A stretch of DNA of 19,108 bases from JASFJH01 sp050117725 (GTDB lineage Bacteria > Pseudomonadota > Gammaproteobacteria > AKS1), in NCBI GenBank assembly GCA_050117725.1, contig JASFME010000016.1, positions 1-19,108 of the forward strand, given 5' to 3'. Within the stretch, counting starts at the first letter, position 1; the number at the start of each line of letters is the position of its first letter. The translations under genes and the position numbers were made by a program. Positions 14,501 to 19,108 of this stretch are shown here, in pieces. The notes under the pieces were generated by a model, which worked only from the letters and a program-made list of their open reading frames with translations, made no database searches and was not told the DNA's origin.

Positions 14501-14723
14501 TGTCGATATGATTAAAAATGACCAGATTGCCCTGATTGTGAATACCACGGAAGGGCGCAAGGCGATTGCTGATTCCTACACGATTCGACGCGAGGCACTG
14601 CAGCACAAGGTCGCCTATACAACAACCCTTGCCGGTGCCCGGGCTATTTGCATGGCGCTCGATTATGAATGCCAGGGTGAAGTGAATCGTTTGCAGACAT
14701 TGCATGAGGAGCTACGGGCATGA
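11502..14723 (+). CDS. carB: Carbamoyl-phosphate synthase large subunit
   Basis: CarB makes carbamoyl phosphate from ammonia (from CarA), bicarbonate and two ATP. The 1073-residue length equals that of E. coli. The N-terminal half starts with [20 protein letters not shown] and holds the first ATP-grasp domain, with [12 protein letters not shown], and the central oligomerisation region. The second half repeats the plan from [18 protein letters not shown] and has its own ATP-grasp, with [13 protein letters not shown]. The last 140 or so residues form the MGS-like domain, which in E. coli binds UMP and ornithine. Only a weak Shine-Dalgarno (AAGAG, 11488-11492) precedes the ATG, just after element B. 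The stop overlaps the greA start as ATGA, indicating translational coupling. Confidence 0.99.
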   Translation: [1073 protein letters not shown]

Positions 14724-15196
14724 ACAAGGTACCTTTGACAGTCGCTGGCGCGGAAAAACTGCGGGCCGAACTCAACAAGCTGAAGAATGAAGACCGTCCC
14801 CGCGTTATCAAGGCAATTGCGGAGGCGCGTGAACATGGTGACCTGAAGGAAAATGCCGAGTATCACGCGGCGCGTGAGCAGCAGAGTTTTATCGAGGGTC
14901 GTATTGCTGATATCGAGTCCAAGCTTTCGAATGCGCAGGTTATTGATGTAACCAGGCTGGATGCCGGTGGCAAGGTTGTGTTTGGCTCTACGGTGATTTT
15001 GCTGAACAGTGATACCGAAGAAGAAGTTACCTACAAGATCGTCGGTGAAGACGAGGCTGATATCAAGGCCAACATGATCTCGGTAACCTCGCCGATCGCG
15101 CGTGCACTGATTGGCAAGTCAGAAGGCGATATCGCAATTGTGCAGGCACCGGGCGGCGAAATTGAATACGAAATCCTCGAAGTCCAGTATATTTAA
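14720..15196 (+). CDS. greA: Transcription elongation factor GreA
   Basis: GreA enters the secondary channel of RNA polymerase and promotes cleavage of backtracked RNA. The 158-residue product matches E. coli in length. The N-terminal antiparallel coiled coil (about 8-75) carries the tip sequence EHGDLKENAEYHAAREQQ, with the acidic residues D41 and E44 that position magnesium. The C-terminal FKBP-like domain includes SPIARALIGKSEGD and ends PGGEIEYEILEV. Its ATG overlaps the carB TGA by four bases, so it is translated with carB; this carAB-greA linkage is also known in pseudomonads. A degenerate palindrome starts four bases after the stop. Confidence 0.98.
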   Translation: MNKVPLTVAGAEKLRAELNKLKNEDRPRVIKAIAEAREHGDLKENAEYHAAREQQSFIEGRIADIESKLSNAQVIDVTRLDAGGKVVFGSTVILLNSDTEEEVTYKIVGEDEADIKANMISVTSPIARALIGKSEGDIAIVQAPGGEIEYEILEVQYI

Positions 15197-15199
15197 ATC

Positions 15200-15261
15200 G
15201 ATGATTGCGGAGTGATGAATGACGAATGTTTTTAATCATCAATCTGCATTCATAAATCATC
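15200..15261. repeat. Degenerate palindromic element C after greA
   Basis: GATGATT (15200-15206) pairs with AATCATC (15255-15261), and ATGAATG (15215-15221) pairs with CATTCAT (15247-15253). Eight unpaired bases on the left face one on the right. GATGA/GAATG-type units recur along the left half and their complements along the right, so it looks like a decayed array of short repeats folded on itself. It begins four bases after the greA stop and runs to about 20 bases before the next gene. Confidence 0.45.
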
Positions 15262-15281
15262 AATACTAAAGTACCCCAAAA

Positions 15282-15716
15282 ATGAGATTCTTTTTCGCCA
15301 CTGAACGTCTGTTACTCACTCTATGGGTCGGCGGCATGTGGATCACCGGCTACATGGTGGCCCCGATCCTGTTTGCTGAACTCGAAGACCGGCAACTGGC
15401 CGGCATGCTCGCCGGGCACATGTTCACGGCGATGAGTTATATAGGTCTGGCCTGTGGTGGATTGTTGTTGCTGGGTGGCTTGTATCGAGCCGGTATCAGG
15501 CAATGGCGAACACTTGTCATTCTGCTCATGCTGAGCATCGTGATGACCGGCCAATTCGTGTTACAGCCAATGATGGCGGAACTGAAAACCGAGGGGCTGG
15601 TTGAAGGCGGTGTAGCAGCAGCCGAATTCGGCAAACTGCATGGCATATCCTCGATCCTGTTTCTGATTAACAGTCTGGCCGGACTGGTGCTGGTTGTGGC
15701 ACAGCCAAAACAATAA
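15282..15716 (+). CDS. DUF4149-family integral membrane protein
   Basis: This 144-residue protein is almost entirely hydrophobic, with four predicted membrane segments at about 10-32, 46-68, 76-95 and 119-140. I recognise the DUF4149 (TMEM205-like) pattern in ERLLLTLWVGGMWITGYMVAP near the start, the conserved QP (95-96) after the third segment and the KLHGISSILFLIN block before the last. Its function is not known. It lies between greA and yhbY, a position occupied by a hypothetical protein in Pseudomonas as I recall. No good Shine-Dalgarno precedes the ATG, and the upstream space is taken up by element C. It may be co-transcribed with carB-greA. The family call is from memory of the pattern. 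Confidence 0.85.
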   Translation: MRFFFATERLLLTLWVGGMWITGYMVAPILFAELEDRQLAGMLAGHMFTAMSYIGLACGGLLLLGGLYRAGIRQWRTLVILLMLSIVMTGQFVLQPMMAELKTEGLVEGGVAAAEFGKLHGISSILFLINSLAGLVLVVAQPKQ

Positions 15717-15720
15717 GTCT

Positions 15721-15780
15721 TTTGACAGGATTTACTGGATTAACATGATTGTTTTTTTATATCCCGTAAATCCTGTCAAA
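15721..15780. repeat. Palindromic element D after the DUF4149 gene (9-nt units)
   Basis: TTTGACAGGATTTAC (15721-15735) and GTAAATCCTGTCAAA (15766-15780) are exact reverse complements. After one mismatch, four more pairs follow (GGAT/ATCC), so 19 of 20 positions pair around a 20-base loop that contains seven T. The left arm reads as nine-base units CAGGATTTA, CTGGATTAA, CATGATTGT. It starts five bases after the stop and is followed by CAGG and six T (15785-15790), so it may also act as a terminator for the plus strand. From memory, CAGGATTTACAGGATTAAC-type arrays recur between genes in many bacteria. Confidence 0.8.
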
Positions 15781-15788
15781 CAGGTTTT

Positions 15789-16091
15789 TTAAGGTTTGCC
15801 GGGATCGATACGCGGATTGTCATGGTTGCGACGGTAGACAGCGGCAATATTGCCAACCCGTTGAATACGCTCGGCCCGACACTGTTCGAGAATCTGTTCG
15901 AGCACGGCATCGCGTGTATCACGATCGCCCACGTTGATTCGCACCTTGAGCAACTCATGCCGGGTCAGTGCCTGGTCGATTTCATTCAACACATTGTCTG
16001 TCAGGCCATTGGCGCCGACTATCACCACTGGTTTAAGATGGTGGGCCTGAGCACGAAGGTTTCGAATTTGTTTATCCGTCAGAGAAGGCAT
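15789..16091 (-). CDS. yhbY: YhbY, CRM/KH-like RNA-binding protein
   Basis: YhbY is a small RNA-binding protein of the CRM domain family associated with 50S ribosome assembly. The 100-residue product nearly equals E. coli (97 aa) and aligns throughout: LTDKQIRNLRAQAHHLKPVV, the GANG loop with GLTDNVLNEIDQALTRHELL, KVRINVGDRDTRDAVLEQIL, and VYRRNHD near the end. The ATG at 16089-16091 is used here; an ATG two codons upstream (16097) is equally possible, and neither has a clear ribosome binding site. The frame is open to 16268, but that extension is unlike the family. The gene converges on the DUF4149 gene and is divergent from the rlmE cluster, as in E. coli. Confidence 0.95.
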   Translation of the reverse strand: MPSLTDKQIRNLRAQAHHLKPVVIVGANGLTDNVLNEIDQALTRHELLKVRINVGDRDTRDAVLEQILEQCRAERIQRVGNIAAVYRRNHDNPRIDPGKP

Positions 16092-16095
16092 AGTC

Positions 16096-16371
16096 ATGTC
16101 CGGGCAAGATAAGCGGCCGCAGAGTATAGCGCCAGACGCGCCTGTAACCCAGCAAAAAGGTACCGGCGTGAAAGCCAGCCCGTTTAATACAGTCAAGCTG
16201 GAGCTGGCAATGCTGCTCGTCCTGGCAGTCGCCCTGATCCTGGTCGTGCCGACCACAGCACAGGGCATGTTGTGGTTGTCCGGCTACGCACTGCTCGCCG
16301 CATGCTGGCTGACCTGGAGGACACGGCGGGTCCTGCGCCGGCACAGCCGGGAGGGCGGGCATGGCGCGTAG
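16096..16371 (+). CDS. Small two-helix membrane protein, function unknown
   Basis: I do not recognise a family. The 91-residue frame has a polar N-terminus (1-35) and two hydrophobic segments, about 37-54 and 58-75 separated by PTTAQG, followed by an arginine-rich tail (WRTRRVLRRHSREGG) that would be cytoplasmic by the positive-inside rule. AGAAGG (16083-16088) lies seven bases from the ATG at 16096, a good ribosome binding site. A GTG at 16168 also has AAGG upstream and would give a 67-residue protein keeping both helices. It overlaps rlmE by 11 bases, suggesting coupling. Its 5' end abuts the yhbY start on the other strand. Membrane-like composition and two plausible starts support a real gene, but it could be a chance frame. 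Confidence 0.6.
   Translation: MSGQDKRPQSIAPDAPVTQQKGTGVKASPFNTVKLELAMLLVLAVALILVVPTTAQGMLWLSGYALLAACWLTWRTRRVLRRHSREGGHGA
16123..16128 (-). promoter_or_regulatory. Candidate -10 element for yhbY
   Basis: On the minus strand these bases read TATACT, five of six against TATAAT, and lie 32 bases upstream of the yhbY ATG. I see no good -35 at 16-18 bases. If used, the promoter sits inside the plus-strand small membrane ORF. Confidence 0.3.
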
Positions 16372-16984
16372 CAAGAGCAGTGGCCGCTGGCTGCGGGAGC
16401 ATTTTGACGACGAGTACGTGAAAAAGGCCCAGAAGGAGGGCTATCGTTCCCGCGCGGTCTACAAATTGCTCGAAATTCAGGACAAGGACCGCGTCTTGCG
16501 CCGCGGTATGACCGTTGTTGATCTCGGGGCGGCACCGGGCGGCTGGTCGCAGCTTGCGGCTGAACTCGTCGGTGACCAGGGCCGTGTGATAGCGCTGGAT
16601 ATTCTGCCAATGGATGCCTTGGCAGGAGTGATCTTCATTCAGGGAGATTTTCGCGAGGATGAGCCACTGCAGCAGCTCATGCAAGTGCTTGAGGGCAGGC
16701 CGGTAGACCTTGTAATGTCGGATATGGCCCCCAATATAAGTGGTACAAGGAGCGTCGATCAGCCGCGAGGCATGTATCTCGTTGAATTGGCAATAGATTT
16801 TTCTCATCAGGTGCTTCGCCCGGGCGGCGATCTGCTCATCAAGGTGTTCCAGGGTGAAGGATTCGATGAGACGCTCAAGGGGCTGCGGGCCGCGTTCGAC
16901 AAGGTCGTCGTACGCAAACCAAAGGCCTCCCGCCCACGCTCCCGCGAGGTATACCTGCTCGGGCGTGGATATAAAGGCGGATAA
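16361..16984 (+). CDS. rlmE: 23S rRNA (uridine-2'-O)-methyltransferase RlmE (FtsJ/RrmJ)
   Basis: RlmE uses S-adenosylmethionine to methylate the 2'-hydroxyl of U2552 (E. coli numbering) in the A-loop of 23S rRNA, a late step of 50S assembly. The 207-residue product (E. coli: 209) begins RSKSSGRWLREHFDDEYV after the Met-Ala. The catalytic K-D-K-E tetrad is present as K35, D121, K161 and E196. The SAM-binding motif VDLGAAPGGWSQ is at 53-64, and SDMAPNISG surrounds the aspartate. It is adjacent to ftsH, as in E. coli, where the pair is heat-inducible. I see no sigma-32 site here. Its start lies inside the small membrane ORF. Confidence 0.98.
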   Translation: MARSKSSGRWLREHFDDEYVKKAQKEGYRSRAVYKLLEIQDKDRVLRRGMTVVDLGAAPGGWSQLAAELVGDQGRVIALDILPMDALAGVIFIQGDFREDEPLQQLMQVLEGRPVDLVMSDMAPNISGTRSVDQPRGMYLVELAIDFSHQVLRPGGDLLIKVFQGEGFDETLKGLRAAFDKVVVRKPKASRPRSREVYLLGRGYKGG

Positions 16985-17004
16985 ACAACAAGGGTTTGGC
17001 CGTT

Positions 17005-17032
17005 TTGCCTTCGCGAGGCGAGCAGTTACACT
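17005..17032 (+). promoter_or_regulatory. Candidate sigma-70 promoter for ftsH
   Basis: TTGCCT (17005-17010), 16 bases, then TACACT (17027-17032) match the consensus at four of six bases each, in the 98-base gap between rlmE and ftsH. This would allow ftsH expression without rlmE. No sigma-32-type elements are seen in the gap. Confidence 0.35.
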
Positions 17033-17082
17033 CTCTTGTATATGACTAATGCCGGCGCACTGACCGGCCGAGGACAAGAGTC

Positions 17083-19014
17083 TTGAACGATATGGGTAAA
17101 AATCTGATTTTGTGGGTGATCATCGGCCTTGTACTGGTGTCGGTGTTCAGTAACTTCAGTCCGCCTCGTGGGGGTGCGACACCCATCACCTATTCACAGT
17201 TTTATCAGGATGTGCAAAACCAGCGCATTCAGAGTGTGGTCATACAGGACCAGGAGATTATTGGTGCCTACAGCAATGGCCAGGAATTTACGACCTATAG
17301 TCCGGAAACCGACAACAAGGCCCTGATCGGCGATCTGATGAAAAACGGCGTGATCGTTAACGCCAAGCCGCCGAAGGAGCCCTCGTTCCTGATGCAGTTG
17401 TTTATCTCCTCGTTCCCGATCCTGATCATTATCGCGGTGTGGATTTACTTCATGCGCCAGATGCAGGGCGGCGGCGGCGGCCGTGGCGCGATGTCGTTCG
17501 GCAAGAGCCGGGCGCGCATGCTCGGTGAAGATCAGGTCAAGGTAACCTTTACTGATGTTGCCGGCTGTGAAGAAGCCAAGGACGAGGTCTCTGAACTCGT
17601 CGAATTCCTGCGTGACCCGTCCAAGTTCCAGAAACTCGGCGGCAAGATCCCGCGCGGTGTGCTCATGGTCGGTTCACCGGGTACCGGTAAAACCCTGCTG
17701 GCCCGTGCGATTGCCGGTGAGGCCAAGGTACCGTTCTTCACCATTTCCGGTTCTGACTTCGTTGAAATGTTCGTTGGTGTCGGTGCCTCGCGTGTTCGTG
17801 ACATGTTCGAACAGGCGAAGAAGCATGCACCATGCATTATCTTCATTGATGAAATCGATGCGGTCGGCCGTCACCGTGGCGCCGGTCTCGGCGGTGGCCA
17901 TGATGAACGCGAACAGACCTTGAACCAGTTACTGGTAGAAATGGATGGTTTCGAGGGTAATGAAGGCGTGATCGTGATCGCTGCCACCAACCGTCCAGAC
18001 GTACTCGACCCGGCCTTGTTGCGTCCAGGTCGTTTCGACCGCCAGGTGGTGGTACCCCTGCCGGACCTGCTGGGTCGTGACCAGATTTTGAAAGTCCATA
18101 TGCGCAAGGTCCCGGTGTCCGATAATGTTGAGCCGAAGATCATCGCGCGTGGTACGCCTGGCTTCTCCGGCGCCGATCTCGCCAATCTTGTGAATGAAGC
18201 TGCGCTGTTTGCGGCGCGTGCCAACAAGCGCACCGTGGATATGGATGACTTCGAGCGCGCCAAGGACAAGATCATGATGGGTGCAGAACGTCGCTCGATG
18301 GTGATGAGTGACAGTGAGAAGAAACTCACGGCCTATCACGAAGCCGGACACGCGATTGTCGGCAGACTCGTGCCGGAACACGACCCGGTACACAAGGTGA
18401 CGATTATCCCGCGTGGCCGTGCCCTCGGTGTGACCCTGTTCCTGCCGGAAGAAGATCGCTACAGTTTTAGCAAGACACGTCTGGAAAGCCAGATCTCCAG
18501 CCTGTTCGGCGGTCGTATTGCTGAAGAACTGGTCTTCGGCCCGGACGCGGTAACCACCGGCGCATCCAATGATATCCAGCGGGCCACCGAGATCGCCCGT
18601 AATATGGTGACCAGGTGGGGACTGTCCACGAAGCTTGGACCGTTGACCTACAGTGAGGAGGAAGGCGAAGTATTCCTTGGTCACCAGGTTACCAAGCATA
18701 AAGAAGTTTCTGATGAAACCTCGCACGCGATTGATGAAGAGATACGTCAGTTCATCGATCGTAACTACGAGCGGGCCGAAAAGATATTGAACGACAATAT
18801 CACCAAGCTGCACATGATGGCAGATGCCTTGATCAAGTACGAGACGATTGATTCGGGTCAGATTAACGACATCATGGATGGCAAGGAGCCGCGCGAACCG
18901 GATGGCTGGTCAGATCGCTCAAGTGGCGGCGGTGATGCCACGTCGAGTGGTGCAGGGGTTTCCCCGGAAGCCAAGCCTGAAGGCCCACTGGGTGGTCCGG
19001 CGGGTGAACACTGA
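17083..19014 (+). CDS. ftsH: ATP-dependent zinc metalloprotease FtsH
   Basis: FtsH is a hexameric inner-membrane AAA+ protease that degrades misassembled membrane proteins and, in E. coli, LpxC and sigma-32. The product has 643 residues from TTG 17083 or 640 from ATG 17092. TTG has GAGGA at good spacing and gives MNDMGKNLILW, resembling the MSDMAKN form of E. coli. Membrane helices lie at about 8-24 and 105-124, flanking a periplasmic domain. The AAA domain has Walker A GSPGTGKT (197-204), Walker B IIFIDE (252-257) and the second region of homology near 300-320. The protease has HEAGH (419-423) and the third zinc ligand D497. The C-tail is glycine-, serine- and proline-rich. The second Walker A residue is Ser, where most homologues I remember have Pro. 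Confidence 0.99.
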   Translation: MNDMGKNLILWVIIGLVLVSVFSNFSPPRGGATPITYSQFYQDVQNQRIQSVVIQDQEIIGAYSNGQEFTTYSPETDNKALIGDLMKNGVIVNAKPPKEPSFLMQLFISSFPILIIIAVWIYFMRQMQGGGGGRGAMSFGKSRARMLGEDQVKVTFTDVAGCEEAKDEVSELVEFLRDPSKFQKLGGKIPRGVLMVGSPGTGKTLLARAIAGEAKVPFFTISGSDFVEMFVGVGASRVRDMFEQAKKHAPCIIFIDEIDAVGRHRGAGLGGGHDEREQTLNQLLVEMDGFEGNEGVIVIAATNRPDVLDPALLRPGRFDRQVVVPLPDLLGRDQILKVHMRKVPVSDNVEPKIIARGTPGFSGADLANLVNEAALFAARANKRTVDMDDFERAKDKIMMGAERRSMVMSDSEKKLTAYHEAGHAIVGRLVPEHDPVHKVTIIPRGRALGVTLFLPEEDRYSFSKTRLESQISSLFGGRIAEELVFGPDAVTTGASNDIQRATEIARNMVTRWGLSTKLGPLTYSEEEGEVFLGHQVTKHKEVSDETSHAIDEEIRQFIDRNYERAEKILNDNITKLHMMADALIKYETIDSGQINDIMDGKEPREPDGWSDRSSGGGDATSSGAGVSPEAKPEGPLGGPAGEH

Positions 19015-19038
19015 TAGCCTGCGAAACTTCAAGGCCTC

Positions 19039-19070
19039 AACGCCCCGTGTAGCAAGCGGGGCGTTTTGTT
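19039..19070 (+). terminator. Intrinsic terminator after ftsH
   Basis: AACGCCCCG (19039-19047), a nine-base loop and CGGGGCGTT (19057-19065) form a GC-rich 9-bp stem followed by a T-rich run (TTGTTT at 19066-19071). It starts 25 bases after the ftsH stop and should end the rlmE-ftsH transcript. Confidence 0.92.
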
Positions 19071-19096
19071 TGAGCCTGTTGTAGATGCCCGTTACT

Positions 19097-19108
19097 ATGC
19101 AACTTGAT
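19097..19108 (+). CDS. Possible first four codons of folP (dihydropteroate synthase)
   Basis: ATG at 19097 is followed by codons for Gln, Leu and Asp up to the window edge. Dihydropteroate synthase commonly follows ftsH in gammaproteobacteria, and many FolP proteins begin with a similar leucine-aspartate start. There is no clear ribosome binding site, and four codons cannot prove a gene. The call rests on gene order. Confidence 0.25.

Overview
This 19.1 kb window is a dense, housekeeping stretch of chromosome from a gammaproteobacterium. No gene-free stretch exceeds about 180 bases, and there are no insertion sequences, phage genes, tRNAs, rRNAs or CRISPR arrays. The gene order rnfH | bamE | fur | recN-nadK | hrcA-grpE-dnaK-dnaJ | dapB-carA-carB-greA | DUF4149 | yhbY | small membrane ORF-rlmE-ftsH (possibly followed by folP) is, from memory, the order of Pseudomonas-type genomes. 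The differences are an added hrcA beside grpE and nadK beside recN, which fits a Chromatiales-, Thiotrichales- or Xanthomonadales-like lineage rather than Pseudomonas or an enterobacterium. This placement rests on gene content and remembered protein sequences, not on a search.

Left part (1-3950): the 3' end of rnfH converges on bamE, an outer-membrane lipoprotein of the BAM complex. bamE is divergent from fur, the iron regulator. fur converges on the minus-strand pair nadK-recN (NAD kinase, then the SMC-like repair ATPase).

Centre (3950-9150): a heat-shock cluster hrcA-grpE-dnaK-dnaJ. A near-consensus sigma-32 promoter lies before dnaK and a weaker candidate spans the hrcA stop before grpE. 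No CIRCE operator is visible although HrcA is encoded here. A 12-bp perfect hairpin separates dnaK from dnaJ.

Right part (9290-15200): dapB (lysine and peptidoglycan precursor), carA and carB (carbamoyl phosphate for arginine and pyrimidines) and greA (transcript cleavage factor), with a DUF4149 membrane protein after greA. carA has its own TATAAT promoter, a leader of about 100 nt with two hairpins, and a GTG start. carB and greA overlap by four bases.

Far right (15780-19108): minus-strand yhbY, then plus-strand small membrane ORF, rlmE and ftsH, ending in a strong intrinsic terminator. The last 12 bases may be the first codons of folP.

The most unusual signal is intergenic. Four sequence-unrelated palindromic elements, at about 9153, 11406, 15200 and 15721, each begin only 2-5 bases after a stop codon. 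In at least three, the hairpin arms are themselves tandem repeats of a short unit (14, 8 and 9 nt). This shared architecture and placement is the best candidate for something not well described; the genes themselves are conserved and look intact.
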